A stretch of DNA of 64,000 bases from Hanstruepera flava (GCF_023634025.1 NZ_JALJCW010000002.1:124001-188000); one strand, 5' to 3'. Positions 1-7,785 are shown, counted from the stretch's first letter. Notes: generated from the sequence alone by a model not told the origin. Program-made: numbers and translations.

Positions 1-181
1 GGTCGCTTTTTTTATTGCTATCTTTTTTGGGCTTTGGGTCACGTTTATGTTCTTTTAAATACTGCATGAGCATCCATTCAATTTGGCCATTGGTACTTCT
101 AAACTCATCAGAAGCCCATTTTTCAATAGCTTTGAGCATGTCTTCATTTATTCGTAATGCAAATGCTTTCTTTTTTGACAT
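1..181 (-). CDS. Arc/CopG-like ribbon-helix-helix protein (C-terminus beyond window)
   Basis: The minus-strand frame starts with ATG at 179-181 and runs off the left edge after about 60 codons. The N-terminus reads MSKKKAFALRINEDMLKAI, a short beta strand followed by a helix, then a turn and a second helix (EFRSTNGQIEWMLMQYL), which is the fold of Arc/CopG-type ribbon-helix-helix DNA-binding proteins that bind operators as dimers. A lysine-rich tail begins at about residue 47. It is the last visible gene of the SPFH-DUF4177-DUF1648 operon, 7 bp after the DUF1648 stop. An autoregulatory role on the palindromes at 1738-1771 is a guess from context. Confidence 0.75.
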   Translation of the reverse strand, partial: MSKKKAFALRINEDMLKAIEKWASDEFRSTNGQIEWMLMQYLKEHKRDPKPKKDSNKKSD

Positions 182-188
182 TGTAATA

Positions 189-695
189 TTAAGACTTGTT
201 TAATTTTTTATAGTATAAGAGTATTACAATTGGCAATAATAAACTGAAACCAACTACAACTGGTACAAACCAATTACTTAAATGTATTTCGTTGTCCTTG
301 GCGCTTTGAACAATATAATAAATTATATAAGCAAACATAATAACTGTTAATGTATTAACGACTCTTACTACTCGGGTACTAAATCTGTAATTTTTGAGGG
401 CATTTTCTTCTGTAATATTTACTATGTAGTTGTGAACATGGGGATACTTATTTAACACAAATAGTCCAACATATAACGTCGTTGCCAATACTGGTATAAA
501 CCATAAATACAATTTGTTACTGTAACCGTCCGCCTCGCCTTTAGCATTAAAATGCGATGCGATGGTTTCTGGTAAATTATTGTATTCAATAAATACATAA
601 ATCCATATTAATAACAATAGTGTAATAGAAACCAATTCTAGGAATATATCGATACCTTCAAAAGGGACTTTTATTCTTGGTCTAGTATTACGCAT
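189..695 (-). CDS. DUF1648 (SdpI-like) membrane protein
   Basis: A 168-residue protein with four predicted membrane segments (about residues 18-37, 66-83, 111-130 and 143-161). Between the first two lies PETIASHFNAKGEADGY, the signature of DUF1648, the domain found at the N-terminus of SdpI-type immunity/signalling proteins of Firmicutes. The exact role in Bacteroidota is not known to me. The ATG is 2 bp after the stop of the DUF4177 gene and the stop is 7 bp before the ribbon-helix-helix gene, so it is co-transcribed with both. In the B. subtilis sdpRI system a DUF1648 protein is paired with an autorepressor; here the DNA-binding partner would be a ribbon-helix-helix protein instead. Confidence 0.8.
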   Translation of the reverse strand: MRNTRPRIKVPFEGIDIFLELVSITLLLLIWIYVFIEYNNLPETIASHFNAKGEADGYSNKLYLWFIPVLATTLYVGLFVLNKYPHVHNYIVNITEENALKNYRFSTRVVRVVNTLTVIMFAYIIYYIVQSAKDNEIHLSNWFVPVVVGFSLLLPIVILLYYKKLNKS

Positions 696-697
696 GG

Positions 698-856
698 TTA
701 TCTGTTTTTATTCCTTTCGAATACAACGCTACTCCAGCCTTGCCCAATATGATTAACAACCCAGCCTTCACGAGCGTGTTGATTCAAGATGTCTTCAAAA
801 TTTTGAACTCGATTTTTAAATCCGATTTTTGGTACAATTACTTTATATTCTTTCAT
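698..856 (-). CDS. Small DUF4177-like protein, 52 aa
   Basis: Reading the minus strand from ATG at 854-856 gives 52 codons ending in TAA at 698-700. The protein begins MKEYKVIVPKIGFKN, continues FEDILNQHAREGWVV and ends VVFERNKNR. This is the pattern of the small DUF4177 family: a beta strand with EYKV, a helix that ends in an (A/E)xGWxxV motif, and a closing strand with FxR. The gene fits tightly between the SPFH gene (6 bp after its stop) and the DUF1648 gene (2 bp before its start), which supports translation. No molecular function is established for the family. It is too short for most gene finders with a 60-codon cutoff. Confidence 0.75.
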   Translation of the reverse strand: MKEYKVIVPKIGFKNRVQNFEDILNQHAREGWVVNHIGQGWSSVVFERNKNR

Positions 857-862
857 TATCTA

Positions 863-1723
863 TTAATGATTTAAAGTTCCCGTATTTAAAACAGGTGAAG
901 CATCTTTATCGCCACAAAGGATAACCATCAGATTGCTCACCATGGCCGCTTTGCGTTCTTCATCTAAATCGACTATCTGTTTTTTTCCCAATTCCTCCAA
1001 AGCCATTTCCACCATACTAACGGCACCTTCAACAATTTTGTGTCTTGCAGCAACAATGGCAGTTGCTTGTTGGCGTTTTAACATGGCATTGGCTATTTCT
1101 TGAGCATAAGCCAAATAACCAATTCTAGCTTCGAGCACTTCTATGCCAGCAATAGATAAACGTTCATCTATTTCTTTTTCTAAAGCATTGCTAACCTCGT
1201 TTACACTAGAGCGGAGTGTAATATCCTCATCAACACCTTCATCTGCAAAATTATCGTAAGGATACATACTGGCTAATTTTCTCACGGCTGCATCGGTTTG
1301 CACGCGAACAAAGTTTTCGTAATTATCTACATCAAAAGCTGCTTTGTAGGTGTTTTGTACACGCCAAACCAATATGGTACTTATCATTACAGGGTTCCCA
1401 AGTTTATCGTTTACCTTTAAGCGTTCGCTGTCAAAATTACTGGCACGTAATGATATTTTCTTTTTGGTGTAAAACGGATTTACCCAATAAAAACCGTTTT
1501 TCTTTACGGTACCAACATACTTACCAAATAAAAGCAGTACACGTGATCCGTTGGGTTGCACCATTATAAAACCAGGAGCAATTAATAAGGCAATAATTAA
1601 AATGGGTAAGAATTCGGGCTTATTAGCTGTAATGGCAAATGCAATGGTGCCAAAAAATATAAATAAAAACACAAAAAGCATAAGGTAGCCATTTGCTGGA
1701 ACTATTATTTTTTCTTCTTTCAT
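863..1723 (-). CDS. SPFH (stomatin/prohibitin) domain membrane protein
   Basis: A 286-residue protein with two N-terminal hydrophobic segments (about residues 13-31 and 38-55) followed by an SPFH domain: VQPNGSRVLLLFGKYVGT leads into the beta sheet, then VQTDAAVRKLAS and a long helical region with RLSIAGIEVLEARIGYLAY and KRQQATAIVAARHKIVEGA, a typical stomatin/flotillin coiled region. Such proteins form membrane-bound oligomeric cages that organise lipid domains and proteases. It is the first gene of a four-gene operon (SPFH, DUF4177, DUF1648, ribbon-helix-helix). The ATG at 1721-1723 follows a TAnnTTTG promoter that lies inside a palindrome cluster, so the operon is probably repressible. Confidence 0.88.
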   Translation of the reverse strand: MKEEKIIVPANGYLMLFVFLFIFFGTIAFAITANKPEFLPILIIALLIAPGFIMVQPNGSRVLLLFGKYVGTVKKNGFYWVNPFYTKKKISLRASNFDSERLKVNDKLGNPVMISTILVWRVQNTYKAAFDVDNYENFVRVQTDAAVRKLASMYPYDNFADEGVDEDITLRSSVNEVSNALEKEIDERLSIAGIEVLEARIGYLAYAQEIANAMLKRQQATAIVAARHKIVEGAVSMVEMALEELGKKQIVDLDEERKAAMVSNLMVILCGDKDASPVLNTGTLNH

Positions 1724-1737
1724 GATTAAAAATTTAT

Positions 1738-1771
1738 TATGATATTAAAATGATATCACAAATATATCATA
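1738..1771. promoter_or_regulatory. Candidate operator: nested ATATCATA/TGATATCA palindromes
   Basis: TATGATAT at 1738-1745 and its exact reverse complement ATATCATA at 1764-1771 flank the self-complementary octamer TGATATCA at 1751-1758. The three sites are evenly spaced by about 13 bp between centres and cover the -7 element and the probable start site of the SPFH operon, the expected place for a repressor. Ribbon-helix-helix proteins bind such short, regularly spaced sites, and the operon encodes one. Confidence 0.5.
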
Positions 1772-1790
1772 AAAATAATTATCCTGCAAA
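1759..1790 (-). promoter_or_regulatory. Promoter of the SPFH operon
   Basis: On the minus strand TTTG (1787-1790) is followed after 20 bp by TATATTTG (1759-1766), a full match to the Bacteroidota -33/-7 consensus (TTTG and TAnnTTTG). The start site would be near 1754, about 30 nt before the ATG. Confidence 0.55.
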
Positions 1791-1907
1791 TTGAGTTTGG
1801 CACGCTAATTGAATAACATAAATTGTTATTGTAACTTAACTTTAATTAATGTGTGGTTACTTTAATTAAAAACAATAACATTTCATATTTTTGGTTGGTT
1901 AGTAAGT

Positions 1908-1940
1908 AAAAGCATCCCTCTCGGGATGCTTTTCTTTTTT
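1908..1940 (+). terminator. Hairpin terminator pointing to the plus strand
   Basis: AAAAGCATCCC (1908-1918) and GGGATGCTTTT (1923-1933) form a perfect 11-bp stem with loop TCTC, followed on the plus strand by CTTTTTT. On the minus strand the following sequence is not T-rich beyond the stem. No plus-strand gene precedes it, but a promoter-like TATTTTTG lies at 1886-1893. It may also insulate the minus-strand hydrolase gene that ends at 1968. Confidence 0.6.
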
Positions 1941-1967
1941 GGGTATATGATATGTTATGTGGTTTCC

Positions 1968-2894
1968 TTATGTCTTTATAAAACCAGAAATTGAAGAAAT
2001 TAATTGGGGCGCAATTTCGCGATAAGATTCATTGTAGGATTTTGAGTTCTCTAAATCATCACCTTCTATTATAAACAAAACATGGTTCATGTTTTCAATA
2101 ATTTCCAGTTGCGCATTGTTATTAGCCTCTTTAAGCATGTTAGCTTCTTCAACAGATACTTGGAGATCCTTTGTGCCGTTAACCAATAGTATAGGGATAT
2201 CAATGGCTTTGATGAGCTCTTGCGGATTATAACTCATCCAGTTTGTAATAAACGGCTGTGTATCTATATTGAAAATTGATGCCAGTGCAGGATGATATTC
2301 GGTAGTTGTTTCCCCTTTTTTAAGAATGTCGAAAGTTTTTTGTGCGTCTTCAGATAGTCCTGGTGCCGTTTTTTGTATCTGATCCATGATAACTATATCT
2401 ATTGGCTGTCCAGCACCAGCCAAAGAAACATAGCCTTTAACGGCATTTGAAATGGCTAACATACCTACCAAACTGCCTTGGCTATGGCCTATTATATATA
2501 TATTGGGGAAAGTGCCTTGTTTTTCAAAATAATCAACTACAGATTTGGCGTCGGTAACAAAATCATCAAACATAATGTTTTTGTCTACATTGCCTTTTCG
2601 TATTTGTTTAACTATACGCTTGTCATAACGAAAAGTTGCTATGTTTTCTTTGGCTAAACCTTGAGCTAGTTTTTTAAGACTATTGCTTTTAAGAAAATTT
2701 TGATTACCATCTCTGTCAGTTGGCCCAGAACCAGCTATAATGATGGCTAAATAATCTGATTGGCCAGAATCAGGCAATAATAACGAACCTTCAATATGTT
2801 GGTTTATAACTACGTTTGTTTCTTGCGGATTTGATTCTTGTGAGAAGCATATAAAATGAAAAGCCAGGCAAAAAGTTAGTATTGAAGATTTCAT
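1968..2894 (-). CDS. Exported alpha/beta hydrolase (esterase-like)
   Basis: The reading frame is open to 2924, but the ATG at 2892-2894 gives a clean signal peptide (MKSSILTFCLAFHFICFSQ), so I choose it (308 aa). The fold is alpha/beta hydrolase: IIIAGSGPTDRDGN supplies the oxyanion region, GHSQGS carries the nucleophile Ser at about residue 138, and the acid and base are probably Asp in NGTKDLQV (about 243) and His in NMNHVLF (about 271). This resembles the serine aminopeptidase S33/EstD group of exported esterases. Substrate unknown. It is monocistronic, between a hairpin at 1908-1933 and a long upstream gap with direct repeats. Confidence 0.82.
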   Translation of the reverse strand: MKSSILTFCLAFHFICFSQESNPQETNVVINQHIEGSLLLPDSGQSDYLAIIIAGSGPTDRDGNQNFLKSNSLKKLAQGLAKENIATFRYDKRIVKQIRKGNVDKNIMFDDFVTDAKSVVDYFEKQGTFPNIYIIGHSQGSLVGMLAISNAVKGYVSLAGAGQPIDIVIMDQIQKTAPGLSEDAQKTFDILKKGETTTEYHPALASIFNIDTQPFITNWMSYNPQELIKAIDIPILLVNGTKDLQVSVEEANMLKEANNNAQLEIIENMNHVLFIIEGDDLENSKSYNESYREIAPQLISSISGFIKT

Positions 2895-3258
2895 AATTAA
2901 AAATAGGTTTAAACGTAAGAGCATTTTATCAACGTAAAAATAGGGTTTTATAATATAATTTTATAACAAGTTTTATAAGTTCTGTTTCAATTTAAATAGT
3001 GCGTTTCATCGATAAAAAACATTATTTAATCTTTAAATGTTAAAAAAACATGCATTTCATCGAAAATATATGTATTTAAACGTGTGTTTTGTGTATTAAT
3101 TTTACATTTGAAGTGTACTAGAAAGTTACTTTTTAGTTCAATGGATTAATTAATTAATATTTGCATTATGTCGTTGATACTAGAGACCCTAAATCTAACA
3201 GCATAATAAAAAATGCAAATTAAATTAAACCGAGGTTGAGGGACCTCGGTTTTTTTGT
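2895..3258. other. Gene-free stretch with direct repeats and a possible small RNA
   Basis: No protein-coding frame convinces here. It contains two direct copies of TGC(G/A)TTTCATCGA at 3000-3012 and 3051-3063, a TACATTTG promoter-like element at 3103-3110 on the plus strand, an interrupted stem ATTTGCA/TGCAAAT (3159-3165 with 3214-3220) plus TTATG/CATAA (3166-3170 with 3202-3206), and then a plus-strand terminator at 3228-3256. Together these could be a 140-nt non-coding RNA. The first part also holds the promoter of the divergent hydrolase gene. Confidence 0.4.
3228..3256 (+). terminator. Rho-independent terminator, plus-strand orientation
   Basis: AACCGAGGT (3228-3236) pairs with ACCTCGGTT (3243-3251) around loop TGAGGG, followed by an uninterrupted T run to 3256. 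The T run is on the plus strand, while the adjacent alkB-like gene is on the minus strand, so the terminated transcript is probably an unannotated one. Confidence 0.65.
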
Positions 3259-3858
3259 TTATATAATATGTCGGAAAGTTAAATTAATACGTTCACCAAT
3301 TGGTTTTTTGGTCTTTGGTATTTGATGCAGCCAATATTCTTGCATTTCTCCCGACATTATTAATAGGCTGCCGTGCTCCAGTTTTAATTTGTGTCTTTCA
3401 TGTTTTAGTGTGCGGTGTTTAAAATGAAATAGGCGTTCAGCACCTAAACTAATAGATGCTATAACCGGCTTTTTGCCAAGTTCCTTTTCGTTGTCTGCAT
3501 GCCAACCGTTACTATCACTACCATCTCGATATAAGTTTAACAGTACAGAATTAAATTGATAACCAAAGGTTAGTTCTAACTGTCTCTTAAGCTTTAAAAG
3601 TTTTGGTGTAAACAATCTTGGTTCCATAGTAATGTTGGAGTAGGTGTAAGTCCTTTTGGTATCACTATAAAAAGCCGTCAAGCGAGGTTGCTTATAGGTT
3701 TTTCCAAATAGAGTAATATCGTCGTGTTGCCAATCTACATCTTTCCTTAAATATCCAAAAAGTTCATGGGCTTCATTTATGTTTAAGAAGTTGGGGATAT
3801 AAGTAATGCAGGCTTGCGGTAGTTTTAAAATGGTTTTTTCTGTTGAAAGTAAATCCAT
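3259..3858 (-). CDS. AlkB-like 2-oxoglutarate/Fe(II) dioxygenase
   Basis: A 199-residue AlkB-family protein. The double-stranded beta helix carries the iron ligands H120 and D122 in SNGWHADNE and H178 in YWLHQIPK, with 2-oxoglutarate contacts from R190 and R196 in GERINLTFRHI. NLYRDGSD (108-115) and PRLTAFY near residue 58 are typical of the ALKBH2/3-like bacterial branch, which directly removes alkyl groups from 1-methyladenine and 3-methylcytosine in DNA or RNA. All catalytic residues are present. Length fits stand-alone flavobacterial AlkB proteins. The ATG is 32 bp from the divergent dipeptidase gene. Confidence 0.9.
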   Translation of the reverse strand: MDLLSTEKTILKLPQACITYIPNFLNINEAHELFGYLRKDVDWQHDDITLFGKTYKQPRLTAFYSDTKRTYTYSNITMEPRLFTPKLLKLKRQLELTFGYQFNSVLLNLYRDGSDSNGWHADNEKELGKKPVIASISLGAERLFHFKHRTLKHERHKLKLEHGSLLIMSGEMQEYWLHQIPKTKKPIGERINLTFRHII

Positions 3859-3890
3859 AGTATTATTTTTTCTAAATTAGCTGATACCCT

Positions 3891-4565
3891 ATGAAAAACA
3901 AAGTATTTTTACTCGTATTTGCTTTAGCGGCTTTAGCCTTTACTAAACAAAGCCATTTACCCAAAGGTTTTGTTTATGCTAAAACTGTTGTTCCTGATTT
4001 GGATGTTGAATTACGATACTATTCTACAAATAATTTTGTTGGTGATACCATAACGGGTTACAAAGCCAATACTCTAATAGTCACAAGGCCTACTGCGGAA
4101 GCGCTTAAAAAAGTACAAGCTGAATTGCAGGAACGGAATCTGTGTTTAAGAATTTATGATGGCTATAGGCCTCAACGAGCCGTCAATCATTTTATACGAT
4201 GGGCTAAAAATTTAAATGATACTATTAATAAGCGCCGGTTTTATCCAGATGTAAACAAGCGCCATTTATTTCGTGATGGTTATATAGCTTCACGATCAGG
4301 GCATAGCCGAGGAAGTACTTTAGATTTAACAATTATAGACGGAAATACCCTTAAGCCATTGGATATGGGAAGCCCTTTTGATTTTTTTGGCGAGCAATCT
4401 TGGATTGAACACCCAAGCTTAACCAAAGAACAAAAACAGAATAGGCAGTTGTTGCAAACTGTTATGTTAAAACATGGTTTTAGGAATTATCCTAAAGAAT
4501 GGTGGCATTTTACTTTACGAGGAGAACCATTTCCAGATACTTATTTTGATTTTGTGATAAAATAG
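3891..4565 (+). CDS. VanX/DdpX-type D-Ala-D-Ala dipeptidase (M15D), exported
   Basis: A 224-residue M15 family metallopeptidase with an N-terminal signal segment (MKNKVFLLVFALAALAF). The zinc site is complete: H138 and D145 in SGHSRGSTLDLT and H206 in EWWHFT, with E203 as the general base. YDGYRP (89-94) matches the substrate-binding motif of VanX-like D-alanyl-D-alanine dipeptidases. In Gram-negatives such enzymes usually recycle D-Ala-D-Ala from peptidoglycan and do not imply vancomycin resistance; no vanH/vanA genes are nearby. It acts in the periplasm. Confidence 0.88.
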   Translation: MKNKVFLLVFALAALAFTKQSHLPKGFVYAKTVVPDLDVELRYYSTNNFVGDTITGYKANTLIVTRPTAEALKKVQAELQERNLCLRIYDGYRPQRAVNHFIRWAKNLNDTINKRRFYPDVNKRHLFRDGYIASRSGHSRGSTLDLTIIDGNTLKPLDMGSPFDFFGEQSWIEHPSLTKEQKQNRQLLQTVMLKHGFRNYPKEWWHFTLRGEPFPDTYFDFVIK

Positions 4566-4584
4566 GGAAAAAAGGTTTTTTTCC
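4566..4584. terminator. Weak bidirectional A/T hairpin between convergent genes
   Basis: GGAAAAAA (4566-4573) pairs with TTTTTTCC (4577-4584) directly after the dipeptidase stop codon. The T run serves the plus strand and the complementary A run gives a T run on the minus strand, so it can serve both convergent genes. Confidence 0.4.
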
Positions 4585-4600
4585 TATCGAAACATTCCTG

Positions 4601-4954
4601 TTACAGATAATAATAAGCCCAATACATTAAAAAGAATTGTAATGGAATTCGTAAAACCAATATCCATTTAGGGATACCTGCTGCGGCTTTCTTGCTAGAT
4701 AGCATATACACATGCACCAATAGAAAAATAATTAACATAAGGATGATACCATAAATAGCTAGATTCTTGGTGGTGCTAACGCATAAGCCAATACTTAAGA
4801 CAATTTCAGCTAGACCACTTAAATACACAAGTAACTTATGATTTGGTAAGTAGCGCGGCATAATGCGTAAATACATTTTAGGCTTTATAAAATGCATGAG
4901 ACCAGCAAACATGTACATGGCTGCCATAGCGTATAAGTGCCAAGGATTACTCAT
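4601..4954 (-). CDS. DoxX-family membrane protein
   Basis: The frame is open to 4981, but that would overlap the upstream gene by 35 bp; the ATG at 4952-4954 (MSNPWHLYAMAAMYMFAGL) overlaps it by only 8 bp and is preferred (117 aa). Four hydrophobic segments cover most of the protein, with FAGLMHFIKPKMYLRIMPRYLP near the N-terminus, the signature of DoxX-like/DUF4267-type quinone-related membrane proteins. The function is not established. It is translationally coupled to the CarboxypepD_reg protein and DUF885 lipoprotein upstream. Confidence 0.78.
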   Translation of the reverse strand: MSNPWHLYAMAAMYMFAGLMHFIKPKMYLRIMPRYLPNHKLLVYLSGLAEIVLSIGLCVSTTKNLAIYGIILMLIIFLLVHVYMLSSKKAAAGIPKWILVLRIPLQFFLMYWAYYYL

Positions 4955-5924
4955 CATTATAAACCTTGTAGCTAATGCCAATTCCGTAATTGTTTAAACC
5001 TGCACTAAACAACCCCGATTCTATATTGCCTTTTCTAAACTGCACCCAATTATTTCCATTGATAAACACACGTTTTATATAGGTGCGATGTTCTGGAATT
5101 TCACTTGTAAACGGTAACAAGGGTCTAAAGTTTGTTGGTATTTTTACGATACCGTTTTTGCTTTTTATTTCTTTATATTTTTTATTAGGAAGTAATTTTC
5201 CTTGGGCATCCGTATAACCTAAAACCTGAAGGGATACAAAAAAACCATTTTCAGGAAAGGTGATATTGTATTCTGAAACATCTAAATTATGAACATCGCC
5301 ATTTTTTTCGGTGGCCCTAAAAACAATATTCTCATAAGTTAATACCTGTCCAGGTAAGCCATTATTGTTTTCATAGAATTTCACTTTAAATAAAGTAGAA
5401 AATGGCTTTTTTTCAGCGTTTTTTCTTTTGCGTTTCTCCCAATCTTTTGACTCTAAAGTTATAGGGAAATGAACCGTGCTCAATTTTTTTAGATCGGCAT
5501 CAGGGTTTCTGAAAAACACTGCAATTTCAGATTCAATTGTAGGCAGCCAACAATGGTAATAATCATCATCTAAATACGGTTTTAATGTTTCTTCGGAAAA
5601 CTTACGATTGTCTGCAACCAAAACCACTTCATTCAGTTGACTAACCTCTTCATCCATTAAAATGGTGTCGCTCAATTCTGATGTAGGAACGATTACATTT
5701 TTATATCCTAAAGAGGTGACAAATAACGTATCGACATCTGGATATAATTTTTCAGTAAAAATAAAAACGCCTTCATCGTCAGCAAAAACACCTTGGCCAT
5801 TTCCAAAGGATATGGTGGCATACGGAATTCCGTCTTGGGTTTTACTGCTTTTAATTGTGACTTGCCCAGAACAAATTAACGATGTAAAAAGTAAAGAGGA
5901 GATAAGGAGTTTCTTAAACGGCAT
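4947..5924 (-). CDS. Exported protein with CarboxypepD_reg-like N-terminal domain
   Basis: A 325-residue protein with a signal peptide (MPFKKLLISSLLFTSLICSGQ), then a beta-sandwich CarboxypepD_reg-like domain (about residues 22-95: IPYATISFGNGQGVFADDEGVFIF, with LFVTSLGYKNVIV). The rest (about 130-325) is beta-rich, including FRNPDADLKKLSTVHFP and KVKFYENNNGLPGQ, a pattern seen in many uncharacterised flavobacterial envelope proteins. No catalytic motif is visible. Its start codon is 1 bp from the stop of the DUF885 gene and its 3' end overlaps the DoxX gene, so the three form one operon. Confidence 0.7.
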   Translation of the reverse strand: MPFKKLLISSLLFTSLICSGQVTIKSSKTQDGIPYATISFGNGQGVFADDEGVFIFTEKLYPDVDTLFVTSLGYKNVIVPTSELSDTILMDEEVSQLNEVVLVADNRKFSEETLKPYLDDDYYHCWLPTIESEIAVFFRNPDADLKKLSTVHFPITLESKDWEKRKRKNAEKKPFSTLFKVKFYENNNGLPGQVLTYENIVFRATEKNGDVHNLDVSEYNITFPENGFFVSLQVLGYTDAQGKLLPNKKYKEIKSKNGIVKIPTNFRPLLPFTSEIPEHRTYIKRVFINGNNWVQFRKGNIESGLFSAGLNNYGIGISYKVYNDE

Positions 5925-5925
5925 A

Positions 5926-7719
5926 TTATTTGTTTTCTGCTATCCATACGTTAATATTATCTTCAAGTAGTGCTAATGGGACACATCCAACAGATAATAC
6001 TTGATTGTGGAATTCTTTAATATCAAAATTAGTGCCTAACTCGGTTTCTGCTTTGGCACGCAATGCTCTAATTTTTAATTGTCCTATTTTATAAGATAAA
6101 GCTTGTCCTGGCATGGCCATATAACGTTCAATTTCACTAATAATGCTAGCTTCGCTTTCAGCTTCATGGTCTAGAGAGTATTGTATGGCTTGTTCTCTGG
6201 TCCAGCCCTTGGTATGCATACCAGTATCAACAACTAAACGAATAGCACGATGCATTTCCATACCTAGCATGCCAAAATACTGATATGGATCCATATACAG
6301 ACCTAATTCTTTTCCTAATGATTCAGAGTATAAAGCCCAACCCTCACCATAGGCACTATACCAAAGCGTTTTTCTAAATTGTGGTAAATCTTGGTCTTCT
6401 TGTTGTAATGAAATTTGATAGTGATGACCAGGAATGGCTTCGTGTAAAAATAAAGCTTCGTCACTAAACGTATTATAATTTTCTACATCTGGAATAGGCA
6501 CATAAAAAATACCAGGACGTGTACCATCAAGAGAACCTTGATTATATTCGGCACTTGCCGATACTTCTCTGAAGGCTTCTGTGCGTCTAACCTCAAAAGG
6601 TGTTTTAGGTTTTAAATCGAAAAGTTTTTCAATTTGGGGCTTCATGGTTTCATGAATTGCATTGAAATTATCAATTACCTCCTGTGGATCGTTAAATGGC
6701 ATTAACTCATTATTGTTGCGTACAAAATCGAAAAAGGCTTTTAAATCACCTTCAAAACCAACTTGGGTTTTTACTTTTTCCATCTCGGCAGAAATACGTT
6801 CTACCTCGCTTAATCCAAGATTATGGATTTCATCAGCTGTCATATTTGTAGTAGTAAAGCGCTTTATCATATAGTTATAAAAAGCTTCACCTTGAGGTGT
6901 ACTACTAATTCCCGAGCTTTCCCGTCCTAAATTGAGATAGTCAGTTTTCATAAATTGGTATATGTCCTTATAGGCCGGAATGAGATTTTCAGTAATTTTT
7001 TTGGTGTAAGCTTGTGTTATTTCGGTTTTGTCTTCATCGCTAAACGATTCAGGCATATTTAATATAGGCTTGTAGAATAAATGTTGTTCCAAATCTTCTA
7101 TAGTGCCAGATTCCAATTGTGGTAATACTTTTACGATTAACGATTGCGGTAAAACATAACCTTTTTCTGAACCTTCGGCCATTTTTTCTTTGGCTGATTG
7201 TAACCAAGCAATGTAGCCATCCAAACGTTTTAACCAATTGTTATAATCTTCTACCGTTTTAAAGGGTTGAGCACCCGCTCCACTGGCTAACTGTCCCACA
7301 GATAGATGTGGAGACCACATCTGGTCTATAGGCATGTACTCACGATGCAAGTAGTTAAAACCTTCTAAAGCTATATCACACTCCCATTTTAATACGGCTT
7401 TAGACATTTGTTCGGTTTTTGACAACGTACTGTCAGGAAACTCTTCTAATAAACTCGCATATTTTGTATAGTAGGCTTTGGTTTTAGATTTATAGTCTTC
7501 AGATAAAGAGTTAGGGTACTGATCATTGTAACGATTGTCGCCAGAAAAAGTAGCGCTTACAGGATTGAGTTTCAATCCATCTTCGTAATACGTGTCAAGC
7601 ATAATTTTAAATGCTTCGTTTGGTTCTATGGATTTAGCAGTTGTTTTCAAGTCTTTAGAATCTTGTTTGCAAGACGTTATTGTAAATGCCATGCATAAGA
7701 TTAATATGAGAGTCCTCAT
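5926..7719 (-). CDS. DUF885 lipoprotein, probable zinc metallopeptidase
   Basis: I start at the ATG at 7717-7719, which gives a lipoprotein signal (MRTLILILCMAFTITSC, lipid Cys at 17) and 597 residues; the frame is open 17 codons further. The long alpha-helical DUF885 domain contains HEAIPGHHYQ (about residues 426-435), a gluzincin-like HExxPGH variant of the HExxH zinc motif shared with M32-like peptidases, and later EGWALYSE, which supplies the third ligand. GTRPGIFYVP precedes it, as usual for the family. It is likely an outer-membrane-anchored carboxypeptidase-like enzyme; substrate unknown. First gene of the DUF885-CarboxypepD-DoxX operon. Confidence 0.85.
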   Translation of the reverse strand: MRTLILILCMAFTITSCKQDSKDLKTTAKSIEPNEAFKIMLDTYYEDGLKLNPVSATFSGDNRYNDQYPNSLSEDYKSKTKAYYTKYASLLEEFPDSTLSKTEQMSKAVLKWECDIALEGFNYLHREYMPIDQMWSPHLSVGQLASGAGAQPFKTVEDYNNWLKRLDGYIAWLQSAKEKMAEGSEKGYVLPQSLIVKVLPQLESGTIEDLEQHLFYKPILNMPESFSDEDKTEITQAYTKKITENLIPAYKDIYQFMKTDYLNLGRESSGISSTPQGEAFYNYMIKRFTTTNMTADEIHNLGLSEVERISAEMEKVKTQVGFEGDLKAFFDFVRNNNELMPFNDPQEVIDNFNAIHETMKPQIEKLFDLKPKTPFEVRRTEAFREVSASAEYNQGSLDGTRPGIFYVPIPDVENYNTFSDEALFLHEAIPGHHYQISLQQEDQDLPQFRKTLWYSAYGEGWALYSESLGKELGLYMDPYQYFGMLGMEMHRAIRLVVDTGMHTKGWTREQAIQYSLDHEAESEASIISEIERYMAMPGQALSYKIGQLKIRALRAKAETELGTNFDIKEFHNQVLSVGCVPLALLEDNINVWIAENK

Positions 7720-7785
7720 TTTAGTTGGTTTTTTAGTTAGGACGTTAAAGATAATCAATAAAGACTTCAATTAACAAACAAAAAA

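Noticed and set aside
3891-4565. Vancomycin-resistance gene
   Set aside because: VanX-like dipeptidases occur widely in Gram-negatives; no vanH, vanA or vanRS genes are near.
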